Assembly: GCF_003473485.1 (NCBI RefSeq)
Contig: NC_053046.1
Span: forward strand, 40,757,832 to 40,821,831
Reading direction: 5' to 3'
Origin: Medicago truncatula
Lineage: Eukaryota; Streptophyta; Magnoliopsida; Fabales; Fabaceae
Length of the DNA: 64,000 nucleotides
Shown here: positions 22,901 to 33,485 of the stretch, one piece after another
Layout of the letters: each line of letters starts with the position of its first letter
Position numbering within the stretch: the stretch's first letter is position 1
The notes under the pieces: generated by a model
The model's database searches: none
Told to the model about the DNA's origin: nothing
Seen by the model: the letters and a program-made list of their open reading frames with translations, nothing else
Position numbers and translations under genes: made by a program

Positions 22901-23345
22901 TGCTGATTGTTTCCAGGACCAGATGGTAAAGTGGCATGCTACACCATTCGAAGAGAGGTTGGATAAAGCACTGTCTGAGGAGAATTTTGTCTCTCAAAGG
23001 TATCCCTAAAACATCTGTTCATGCTATCCTCAAACATTAATGATTCATCTATGTTGCTTGAAATTTAACTCGAGTTTAGCACGCTGTGATGATTACAAAT
23101 CAACAAAGAATGCTCATTTGCTTGACATGTCTGTGTGACAAATCTACTTGTTATTTCAATTTAATGAGGAATTTGCCGTTTCATTAGTTTGCACTTTGCA
23201 CCGCTGAGTGTTATTGTTGGATATCTGTTAATAGTTGATTCTTAATATCTTAATGTATTTACAATGTCCATTTAATTTGTTGTTATCACCTTACAGGAAA
23301 CTTGCTATTGCAAAACCAGTGGCATTTGAGGAGATTGAGGAGTGA
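19919..23345 (+). CDS. JASON: JASON-like protein (meiosis II spindle / unreduced-pollen factor family)
   Basis: Seven exons with canonical junctions: 19919-20071, 20280-20325, 20417-20487, 21609-21856, 22061-22832, 22917-22999, 23297-23345. Together they encode 473 residues in one open frame. Features shared with Arabidopsis JASON as I remember it: CFFG.RDD near the N-terminus, VKFLKACGTIAGTPAEIRK and FHSWLPNTSVEKLQL in exon 4, and the C-terminal block WRIGNGIPNSTKKYKEDQ then KWHATPFEERLDKALSEE. JASON is known to position organelles and spindles in male meiosis II, and its loss gives unreduced pollen. The N-terminus could start at the ATG of 19919 (MLWLVKRGLGFLLRFFFRS, hydrophobic and basic) or at the internal ATG of 19988 (MQCFFGIRDD); I chose the longer form because it keeps the conserved-looking first exon. 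Intron 3 contains two MITEs. No break is seen. Confidence 0.85.
20526..20763. mobile_element. MITE in intron 3 of the JASON-like gene
   Basis: The ends pair as CCTGTTTGGATATGCTTA and TAAGTCAATCCAAACAAGCCC. The inner sequence has repeated inverted CATAAGCTGTTTTCATAAG and CTTATGAAAATAAGCTGAAAA blocks. About 240 bp, non-coding. A related fragment (AAGCTGAAAACAACTTATAC, then ATCCAAACAGGCCC) occurs at about 33296-33380. Confidence 0.65.
21070..21256. mobile_element. MITE of the GATATTTG.ACAAC family in the JASON-like intron
   Basis: The terminal inverted repeat ATGATATTTGTACAACCA at the left pairs with TGGTTGTTCAAATATCAT at the right. The inner CTCTCTCATACTCAC and TTGTCACAAAAGTTGT blocks are shared with the elements inside the 392-bp tandem repeat and with the copy at 54592-54768. 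Confidence 0.75.
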
Positions 23346-25138
23346 TACTCAACAGTCTCGGCAACAATCATCCACGATCAGTGGTGTTTTTGAAACATGT
23401 ACATGTCCATTGATCCATCCCAACCAACTATCCCCTCTTATATTAGAAATCGTTCAAATTTAGGGACTACAATAAACTTATCATTCAATATGCTGATTGA
23501 TTATAGAAATTTTGAGGTTTTAATTAGAACTATCAGGCTATTTGTGACAGTACAGTTCCATCCTCGTGGAAACAAATATTATGGAGAACCTTCATTTACT
23601 GGAAAAGTAATAGAAATGAAAGTTTTCAATGAACATGATAGGAAGCTTAATGCGGTGTCCTCGGCCCTTTTGCCTCTCTGTCAAAATATCTGTCGTTTGA
23701 TTAATCTAACTGCTAATACAGTTTGATTAATTTAGTGGCAATCGTGAAGTTAATCAAACGACTGAGATTTTTCTCGTGGAGTTTTCTGCTGATCATACTT
23801 TGAATATCCTGAGATTTGATTGGGAATACTACCAACATTGAATTTTGATGAATGTTGCTTGTTAAATTAAAGCAATTAGAGTCGTACGGAAAACAATGAT
23901 TAGAAAGGCTTGGAGCGGTCCTCTTTGATTGCTTGGTTCACTTTAGTTGATAAAGATAAAAAAGGCCATCGTCCCTTCATTTGTTATCCTTTCACTAGGC
24001 TTCGCATAATAAAAAATACTGAACCAAACTTTGCAACAAAAAATCTTCTTCTAAATTTGTATTCGAGATAAAGAATTGAGATTTTTTGTAAACAAATTTT
24101 CAAATGTAAAAGTATGTGCACTTTAGATGTACTGGATTTAAATCAAAGTAAAACTTCAGCCATCCTCTTAAGATCCACTCCAGACTAGTGGAGTAAGCTC
24201 TAGTCAACTTTATTTCTACAAAAAAAATTATTTTCGCAAGTGTCGTAACATAATTTTAAGATTTAAATTAGTCATTTATCTTTGATTCTCAACTTGATCA
24301 TTTATGTCACAAAATGTTGGCTTTGAAGACCTTTTTTCTTTAGATTTGTTTACAAGATTTATTCCTTAATACAAAATAATTGAAAAACTTTAAATCCTAG
24401 TGGTCCCTATCCATACTCATTATCTTCATCAATATTTGGCATTCTTAAAATTTTAGATTTGGAAAGAACTGGGACGTTGATTCTTAACAAATAGTATTAC
24501 ATTAATAGATGGATATTGAGAAAATAAAAAACTAGACTCAAAAACGATATAGTGTTTGGCTTCGTCATGGTTTGTCAAAATCACGAGCAACCAACCATGA
24601 TTCCTAAAAAGTTAGATTGAAAAAAAAAAAAAAATTGTGATGTTAATCCTTAGCAAATAACATTCCATGAAGAGTCCAAAGAAATAAAAATTAGACTCTA
24701 AAAGATGATATAAATTTTTGGTATTATAGTAGTTTGTCAAAATTATGAACCAAGCCGGTTTTAAAAGCACAAGGAGTTAATTCTGATTCTAACAAACTTA
24801 TCTTCTCATAAGTCTCTCTTGATCTTGTCTTTGTTTCGTTATATGGTCCCTCTCTACCTTCTAGAACAAGATCCAACAACAAGGGTTAGAGTTGAGATAA
24901 CATTTCCCTGTCTTTTCTTATCGTTCTTCACTCCCTATTTTGTCAATTTCTTAAAAATTTGAATGGTTTTAAATGAACGTTACGTATTTAGAACACTCTT
25001 CTAGCCAATTTCCCATCAATTAGTCCTAAACGATAATCAGCATTCATCAACCACCACCACCACGTCCCGTGTGAAGACCAAAAACCAAACATATTAATTG
25101 CTAACATAATGGGTTTATCCCACTAGTACTATTATTAT
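23346..25138. other. 3' flank of the JASON-like gene and intergenic DNA
   Basis: The first several hundred bases are probably 3' UTR; the ORF at 23397-23726 follows the stop codon and has no resemblance to anything. A diverged direct repeat of about 165 bp is visible at about 24455-24620 and 24626-24760, sharing TTAACAAATA, AAATAAAAA.TAGACTC and GTTTGTCAAAAT. No gene is seen. Confidence 0.45.
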
Positions 25139-25872
25139 TAAAAAGGCTTAAATGCAATTTTACCCCCCTATTTTGATTGAATTTGAATTTTATCCCCCCT
25201 ATTTTAAAACTCGGAATTTTACCCCCTCTATTTTGATTGAATCGGGATTTTTCCCCCCTTATTTTAAAACTCGGAATTTTACCCCCTCTATTTTACGTTT
25301 TTCAGAATTTTACCCCCTACTTTAAAATAAAGAACCAAAAAATACTAGAAAAATAAAGAAACGATTATAAAATATTAATTTGGTAAAAAAATATAAGGAA
25401 AACAAGAAGACAAAAAAAAAAAAAAAACCTAAAAAATAGAAAAACAATGAAATTACAAGAAAAAATTCAATTAAGAATACATGAAAAAACTAGTTTGCAC
25501 CTCTAAATATTTGCTATTTTCATGTATTTTCATACTAATTTTTTATTTTATTTTTAGAGATCATAATAGTTTTATGCATTTTTTTCTAGTATTTTTTATT
25601 CATTTTTTTAGTATTTTTTTGGTTTTATTTTTATTTTTTCATTAAAAAATATTTAATACAAATAATTAATTATGTGGATAAAATAGGGGGAGGGGGCAAA
25701 ATCCTGAAAAATATAAAATGGGAGGGTAAAATTCCAAGTTTTAAAATAGGGGAGGCAAAATCCAGAATCAATAAAAATAGAGGGGGTAAAATTCCGAGTT
25801 TTAAAATAGGGGGGGTAAAATTCAGATTCAATCAAAATATGAGGGGGGTTAAAATTGCATTTAAGCCTATTA
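25139..25872. mobile_element. Foldback element with reiterated arm units
   Basis: The left end AAAAAGGCTTAAATGCAATT pairs with AATTGCATTTAAGCCTATTA at the right. Each arm is built of several imperfect copies of a unit like GGAATTTTACCCCCTCTATT, three to four on the left (25160-25330) and inverted on the right (25680-25850). The centre is AT-rich. No coding potential; the ORFs on both strands are readings of the arm units. Confidence 0.75.
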
Positions 25873-26360
25873 AAAATAAATCCAGTCCTACTCTTTTTTT
25901 TGGTCAGGCAATCGTGTCTTACTCTATTTGATTAAGAAATAATTTTGTTTGTTACACTAATTTATTTAGTTTAATTATTGTTTAATATATTAAATAAAGA
26001 AAAGTACCTTTCAAAATAAAAAATAAAAATAAAGATAAGTAATACAAAATTAATCAAAACTTAACGGTATTTATTTGTCTACCAGATATTTTAACACTGT
26101 TATATTTTCAATATCGATTTCGTAGTCAAAATATTTGATTAAACTCAAAAGGATCTCTTACTATCTCATTAAAAAACTATGCAACAACTAATAGTAGGAA
26201 AACAAAATTTGTCTAAGAAAACGTGCGTGTAATGCTCTCACCGCTTCTTGCCCCACGTCACGTGGAGTCCCAGCAGATTCCACCGATCAACCTCCCTCAG
26301 TGATTATATATTATAAGAAAGAAGTGAACTAACCATAAGAGGTTCAATAGAAACCAAACC

Positions 26361-27295
26361 ATGGTAGTGAAGGTGTATGGTCCCCACTGTGCCTCAGCCA
26401 AACGAGTGTTGGTTTGTCTTGTTGAGAAGAAAATCGAATTTGAGGTTGTCCCTGTTAATGTCTTGGAGGGTGAACACAAAGATCCTGAGTACCTCAAATT
26501 ACAGGTTCATCTTTGTTTAGTACTATGCTAAAAGTTTATTTATTTTGATTATTCATTTTCTGACTCATGCATGTTTTTTGTTCATAATCTGCAGCCTTTT
26601 GGAACTGTTCCTGTAATAAAAGATGGAGACTATACCCTTTATGGTTAAAACATCTTGACCCCATGTCATACTTTTTCTACTTCTTGTTTTTCTACATATT
26701 TGATATGGTCACAGCTTGTAAACACTTTAAACAAGGGTTTTATGTTGGTTATAAATATAAAATATGACAAACAAATTATAGACATTTGCATAACTTAATT
26801 GTCTTTTTTATCTTTATGTTTTCATCTATTTGTGCAGAATCTAGGGCAATAATGAGATACTATGCTGAAAAATATAGATCTCAAGGGGTTGAGTTACTAG
26901 GAAAGACAATAGAAGAAAAGGGTCTTGTGGAACAATGGTTAGAAGTTGAAGCACATAATTTCCACCCATCAGCATACAATTTGACCTGTCATGTTTTGTG
27001 TCCTACACTACTAGGTGGCAGCTCTCCAGATCCAAAGGTAATTGAAGAAAGTGAAGCAAAGTTGGTGAAGGTGTTCAACATTTATGAAGAGAGGCTATCA
27101 AAGAACAAGTATTTGGCTGGTGATTTTTTCAGCCTTGCTGATATAAGTCACCTTCCATTTATGGATTACGTTGTTAACAATATGGGGAAAGATTATTTGA
27201 TAAAGGATAAGAAGCATGTTAGTGCTTGGTGGAATGATATAAGTAGTAGACCATCATGGAACAAAGTTCTTGAGTTATATAAACCTCCAATTTAA
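26361..27295 (+). CDS. Phi-class glutathione S-transferase, copy 1
   Basis: Three exons, 26361-26504, 26595-26643 and 26838-27295, with GT/AG junctions; 216 residues, normal for phi-class plant GSTs, whose three-exon layout it shares. The N-terminal thioredoxin-fold domain has KVYGPHCASAKRVLV with a candidate catalytic Ser at about residue 12, VPVIKDGD (cis-Pro region) and ESRAI (glutathione gamma-Glu contact). The helical C-terminal domain has EQWLEVEAHNF and LADISHLPF. The enzyme conjugates glutathione to electrophiles in the cytosol and serves in stress or specialised-metabolite handling. Intron 2 is short (194 bp) compared with copy 2. Only about 30 residues differ between the paralogs by eye, concentrated in the substrate-side helices (for example SAYNLTCHVLCPTLLGGSS against PAYNLVIHVLFPSLLVDGT). 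Confidence 0.93.
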
Positions 27296-29640
27296 GTGTA
27301 TCTTTGGATTGACAATAAGATTTGTTTTTAGGAAAAATAATAGTAATAAAGAATAAATGTGGCTTTAGCTCAAGGGCAGTGAGGGATTTTGGCCACTATT
27401 TGTTACTTCTATCCTTTTAGTTTTAGTTTAGTTGTGTTGAATTTGAGTATGCTTATGTTTTTCGCTTGTACTTTGAAATAACTTTTTATGAGCAATATAA
27501 ATTAATCACAATATTAGTCCACTCTTCTAGATGCAATCACGTAGTAGAGTTAGGAAATTATGGAAAATGCTATAATGCACGAGAAAGTCTATCGTCAAAT
27601 TTGCACGAATTGATATATCATTGTAGTTTGGTATTTTATCTTAGTTTTAATTTGAGTCAAAGTGGCCAAATATGTATTTAAATTCCATAAACACGTTTCC
27701 ATGTTGTGTGTTTTCCAAATCATGCATGTCTTAGTATCACCTTATAATTGACATGTGGAAAGGTGATATTCTTAGATCCGGATGATATCATTTTAGTTAC
27801 ATTGATTTTTGTACTATATGTTATATATAAGAATACAATAACACCAATAAGCTAGCAATAAGTCCAATAGTAAAGTAAATTGCCTGTAATTTAACAAGTC
27901 GTGCGACATCGTGCGCTTGAAACTCTCGTACCATTTAGCATCGCTCGGAAATTATTACCCGTATAAAACATTTCATGGAATAAAATAACTTTTCATTTCC
28001 CATCTTTTTATTTCTAAGGAAATGGGTGGGAATAAAATATTCTCATGAAGGTGAATAAAAATGATGTAACCACTTAGTAACTAACCATATATTCAATGTT
28101 TACAAATAATTTCAAGAATATGGTAAATATTAACCAAACACTCCCTCAACAAAAAAATTAACGAAACACTTTTTTTTTTTAAAATACCCGGGATTAAGAT
28201 TCCAATTATTAATTCCTAAACACTATTATTGGGCAAAAAGAGTTTTATACTAGATCAATAGTGTTGTCTAGACAAAAAAAAAAAAAAAAAGCAGGGACAA
28301 ATTAAATTGAAAAAATGTCGTATACATAGAAACAGATTAACTAAAAGATGAAAAGAGGAACATAAACATGCGTAGTGACAAAATGATGACGGAGTGGACA
28401 TCTGAGAACATAGTGACTCCGGCTGAAATACGAACACAAATAAAATGAAGTGACGAAGTGAGGACCCGAAAGTGGCGGAGCGACGGAGTAGAAAACGATA
28501 CAATTGGGAACGATGTAAAAATTGATGGCAACTGACGATGGTGCAGTGCCTAGCCAGCGATGACGGTCTTGAAAATTCAATGGGGACAATGGTGAAAAAG
28601 AAAACTGAACTGTCTCTTCATTTTTTTAATATTTTTAAAAATATAATATATGACATCATGGTCAATGCTTATCATTCATATTATCTTCAAAATCGATGTA
28701 GAAATCATTTGGTCAGTAAAATTTCATTTTATTGATTCATTTAATAAATTATGTATGTGGTCTACATAATACACTCTACCACATACATCATTAATTGAAT
28801 AAACCTAAAAAGTAAAATTTGCTTATATTTTGAAACGGATGGAGTAGGTCGTTACCTAAAATATAGGTTTTTGTTAAAAATAATAATCGAAAGATGTGGT
28901 TTTTAGATAGACGGTGTGATGATCAGCAGAGATCTCCATATCAATTATAATTTGAATTAGGGTTTTAACATAATTCATATTATATAATCTCAAATCCGGC
29001 AAAAAAGAAAAAAAATTGTTTGGATTTTATAATCCGAACGAAAATATTTGATAATTTTGAAAGGCGAACGAGAAACCAAAAGATGAGAGAATAACAAGGA
29101 AAGCAAAGATCCTAATAATGACCCGATCCTATTCTAATTTTTTTTAAAGAGAGAAATTATATGTTCTCTCTAACTCTCTTTCTCCTTTATCCACATGATA
29201 ATAACCAAAATAACGATTTTTGTATGACTTGCTCTTTAATCTTCTTTAAAAACCAAAATATGAATAATATATTAAATTTATTCAACCCACAAAATGCGCC
29301 ATGATTACAAACACTAATTATCTCAAAGGATAATATACCGATTCAAAAAGTAAAATCAGACAGGATAATATGATAGATGATACCCACCCTATAAACAAAC
29401 AGCACAAAATACACGTGACCAAAAAAGAAGAACTTATAATGAAAAACGACAAAGTTACAAGAACATCAACCTCTGAAGAAATTGAAAGGTTGTATCCATT
29501 AATGATTGAAATCATATTTGAAACTGCTGCCTTTAAATTTGAACAACAACCACGAGATAATTTTAATCTTCTCCAAAATTTGATGAGAGTCACACACTTG
29601 TTACGAAAATATATATAACACAATTTCTCACTTTCTAAAT
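27296..29640. other. Intergenic DNA after GST copy 1
   Basis: Includes the GST 3' UTR, then AT-rich DNA. ORFs at 28255-28589 overlap one another on the minus strand and have low complexity. ORFs at 29318-29647 and 29370-29618 are mirror frames without family resemblance. No gene or clear element was recognised. Confidence 0.4.
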
Positions 29641-29648
29641 AAACCATA

Positions 29649-31390
29649 GTCTTATTTGATCCATTGATCCCTCAAATAATTTCAAGTTTTCATTTTGATC
29701 CCACAATTAATAAAACGTACGTTTTGGTCCCTCAAATTTTCCTCCGTTTGCCAAATAAATCATGACTGTTAAGTTTAACCCCAAATGATGTCTATGGTAG
29801 ACCAACCTTAAAAGTGATCCACCATAGATCCTATTAATTATTTTAATTTAAACTGTTTGATTTTTTTTTAAAAAAAAGATAATCATTAATCAGCAAGTCT
29901 ATCTTATCATATGATGTACCACCAACACCTGATTTTTTCTTTTCTTCATCTTCTACATTTTCATCTTCTTCATCTTCATCAATCATATTCATATCTTCAT
30001 AAAAATAAAATAAAAAATTCAAACAACCCCAAAAAAATTAAATTAAAAACCAACAAATTGTTTCTCCTACAAACAACAGTAGCATAAACAAAACCCCTTT
30101 CCTTTTTTTTTTTCTCTCTCGGATCCCAATAGAAAAAGAAGAAAAAACGTAGAAGGGAACAAAAGAAGAAGAAACGCATAAGGGAACAAAAGAAGAAGAA
30201 ACACAGAAGAGAAAAGGGCAGGAGGAAGAGAGGGAAAACGGCGGTGGTGATATGAAGCTCTGGCGAGGTAACGAAGAGAAGGTTCGACATCGACGTTGTC
30301 GTCGCCGTCGTCTCTCTTCCGTTTCTTGATTGTTGCGACGCCGTTGATTTGGGGGGGGGGGGGGGGGGGGGGTTGGAGGCGTTGGATGTGATTCTGATGT
30401 GGAATAGTGAACGTTGATTGTTAGAGGGAGATAGTTCAGAAGTGGCCGCCATTGATCTTTACTGTGATTTATTTCGGTTTTGCTGAGTCACTTAAGTCTG
30501 TGTTGTTTTTGCTTTCTTCGTTTTATGCTGCTGTCTGTAAGGTTCCTTTGTGTTACTTGTTTTTCTTTGTTGGTTCTTGTTTGTATATAAGTGGCGGATT
30601 GCCTATTTGTAGGTTTGGTTTTGGGTTTTTGGAGACCTGTTTTGCTGCCGGAGGCGCTCCCTTTTGTTTAGTGTGATAATAAATTTTTGCTGTCATAGAA
30701 AAAAGTGCCGCCATTGTTAACCTCACTGTGTGTTTGCTTTGATTATTGATTGTTCTTGTTTCAACTAGTAAGTTCCTAAGAACATTTTTTTGGTATCCGA
30801 TTTGATTTTTTTATAGAAGAGATGAATGAAGAATGAGTTATGATTCTACTGGTGTTAGATTACACAATGGTGGTGGTGGATTTGATGGTGTTGGTGGTCT
30901 GGAATTTGATGGTGTTAGAATTAATGTTTTGTGTTATTGATAGTTGTTGTTGTTGTTTTTGGATTTTTTATGTTTTTTTTTTTATGAATGTTGTAGAAGA
31001 TGATGAGGATCATGAACATTGCAAAGATGCTCGCTAGAGAAGAAGAGAAATGAAATTGAGAATTTTAATTTGGCATTAGGGGTATTTTTTGTATTTCACA
31101 TCGTTAGCATTATTTTATGAAGATCATGATCAAGAAGGTGAAGATCTAACGGTCCCTTTTATGATAAATAGATCGAACGGATAAAATTAAGAAAATTAAT
31201 AAGGTCTACCATAGACCACTTTTTAAGATTGGTCCACCATATACATTTAAAGTTGAAGTTAACCGTCAGGATTTATTTGGCAAACGGAGGAAAATCTGAG
31301 GGACCAAAACGTATGTTTTATTAATTGTGGGACCAAAATGAAAACTTGAAATTAATTAGAGGACCATTGAATCAAATAAACCTAAACCAT
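29649..31390. mobile_element. Non-autonomous element with long (about 200 bp) terminal inverted repeats
   Basis: The left arm (29649-29850: TTATTTGATCCATTGATCC, AAGTTTTCATTTTGATCCCA, CGTTTTGGTCCCTCAAATTT, CCTCCGTTTGCCAAATAAAT, TCTATGGTAGACCAACC) is mirrored at 31195-31385. AACCA occurs just outside both ends and may be a short target-site duplication. The interior contains a Ser/Pro/Thr- and Phe-rich minus-strand frame (30452-29997), which looks like low-complexity sequence rather than a gene, and a run of about 20 G (about 30353-30372). Long arms with unrelated interior recall Mutator-like elements, but the TSD is not the 9 bp expected of them, so the class is open. Confidence 0.65.
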
Positions 31391-31496
31391 AAGCACAAAT
31401 ACCAAATAACATGATGTTTCTCCCTATCGTTCATTCCTTGCAAACTCAAAGCACAACATTAGTGAGTATACTCTAAAGCGATATTAGACAAAGGAG

Positions 31497-31806
31497 CAGT
31501 GGCGGAGCCAGAAATTTTATAAAGCTAGGCAAAAATTGCATATTTTCTACAAATAATTTTATAGACTTCCCATATAATGTTACTTCATTCATGCGGATAA
31601 TTGCACATTTCCTGCGGATATATCTTTCCTGCGGATCCTAAAATCCTAAGGACCCACGAAGGTATTGCATTTATCGAAAAACCTAAATCCTTGGCAAAAT
31701 CTGCAGAAAAAGCAAGAGGTTCTAATAATGGATGGACTTGTTACAAAGAAAGTAGAAGCTGAGTCTGGGCTAGTGCTCAGGCTAGCTGGGGGTGGCTCCG
31801 CCCCTG
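31497..31806. mobile_element. hAT-type MITE
   Basis: 310 bp. Begins CAGTGGCGGAGCCA and ends TGGCTCCGCCCCTG. Both sides carry the perfect 8-bp direct repeat CAAAGGAG (31489-31496 and 31807-31814). An 8-bp TSD with CA.TG ends is diagnostic of the hAT superfamily. There is no transposase. Confidence 0.85.
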
Positions 31807-31814
31807 CAAAGGAG

Positions 31815-33485
31815 TAATATTTGATTCCCTCAACAAAACAAAAAAAAAAAAAATTGATTATAGCTCCTCTTATATGATGGAGATAAATGACTAAAACGAA
31901 TGTAACATTTATCAATTCTTATATGAACAAGTTTCTTAGCAACTAAAACAAAATACGAAGGAAAAAAAAAAAAATTAGATATTTTTTAAGGAAAAACTAG
32001 ATATATTTAAAGACTAAAAATAAATTACGAGCACTAAAACAAAAAATGCAATATTTGGAATTTCCGTTTAAAATTATAGATAAAACAGGTCGAAAATGAC
32101 TGAAAAATATAATGCAGATTGCACTGTCTGCATTTACTGGCGTGAGTGGTAGTTAACTACCGCTGGGATAAAACAACCATTTCCGTGTGTGTTTAGGAAA
32201 TAAGTTTGTGAGAAAAGCAATCTTCAAAACAAAAACCTTTTTTTTTTTTTTAACAACAAATATTATTTAAAAATTATATCCCTGCACAAGACGAACATAT
32301 AGTAGTAATTTAGAGAATACAAACTAAAGGCACCGTATATAGGCGGATAAATTACGCTAATGATACGATCATATCAAGAATCTAGATGTTACTTCTTCAA
32401 TAAATCACCAAGCATGCATGAACAATTTCTCAAAACATCGCAGCGGAATAAAACATCATTACATCGACACCTAAATAAAATATTTCAACAGTCATCCAAA
32501 TATAATAAGTCACCAAGTTGCCATGTCATCACAATACACATAACATCATTGATACATCGTCTCAAAATCTCCAACAGACATAAATAAAGACAAACATCAA
32601 AGACCGACTCGTAATCAGAGCCCTAAAAACCAAGGCACCAAAAGCAGTAGACGAGGTAGCTCCAAGCTATCCTCAAGCGACTCCCAAAGCAAACAAACTA
32701 CTCTTGCACACTGTCTATCCATCCATATGGATAAGGATGACGATCAACCAAACGACCACTGGGGGTTAGTTCAGTTTTCACAATTAAACATAATCTAACA
32801 TAAGTATTGAAGGATTCATACATATCAAATATACATACTCAACATTCCTAGAATGCTAACTCTACATGAATATTATCCCTCATTCCATACACATCATGTT
32901 ATCACACTTCTATACGAGCATAGCAAGCATATTCAATCTCTAATCAAATCATCAACATAAGCTCATCACTTAATAACATCAATCAATATAAGAATTTTCA
33001 AAGATCGTATCGTTTTGCCGTTTTTCAAAGAATCTAAGTTTTCAAAGCAAACTCAAGTTAAAGTTCATGATTCCCATCCAAAACATTTTTATAAATCATA
33101 ACAAGAGTAAACAACCCTAACCCTACCCTTTTACACTTATGAGTTGTGTGTTCATTATTTTCTAAAGAATGTCTGTCATTTACATATTGGCCCTTTAGCT
33201 CATGAACCACTTCATATGAGAACATAATAATTATTCCAAGGGTTAATAATATATTTTATCATCTCTAACAGTAAGACATTACTCTAACTTGATTCAAAAG
33301 CTTATCATGAAGAGCTTATCGAAATAAGCTGAAAACAACTTATACAAGCATCAAATAAAGCTTTATCCAAACAGGCCCCTAGGTTAACAGTAAATTTCCC
33401 CAAAATAACACCCCCTAGCTTCATCCAAACAGTCACTCTCCCAAAATCATTCATTATACAACAAAATCATCAACAACAACAACAA
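31815..33485 (-). repeat. Degenerate LTR-like sequence, antisense to the LTR at 33486-35506
   Basis: On the minus strand, blocks resemble the 3' part of the LTR to the right: TTCCGCTGCG near 32440, TAGGGCTCTGATTACGAG near 32610-32627 (against TAGGGCTCTGATACG in the LTR), and AATGATGTTTTATTCCGC. The rest is diverged. A MITE fragment of the CATAAGCTGAAAAC type lies at about 33296-33380. No gene is present; the ORF at 32360-32587 has no resemblance. Confidence 0.45.

Noticed and set aside
23397-23726. 109-residue ORF directly after the JASON-like stop codon
   Set aside because: Lies in the probable 3' UTR and has no resemblance to JASON C-termini or any family I know.
29997-30452. 151-residue minus-strand ORF with Pro- and Phe-rich runs
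   Set aside because: It is made of low-complexity sequence (a G run read as Pro codons and A-rich DNA read as Phe) inside a foldback element. No domain-like pattern.
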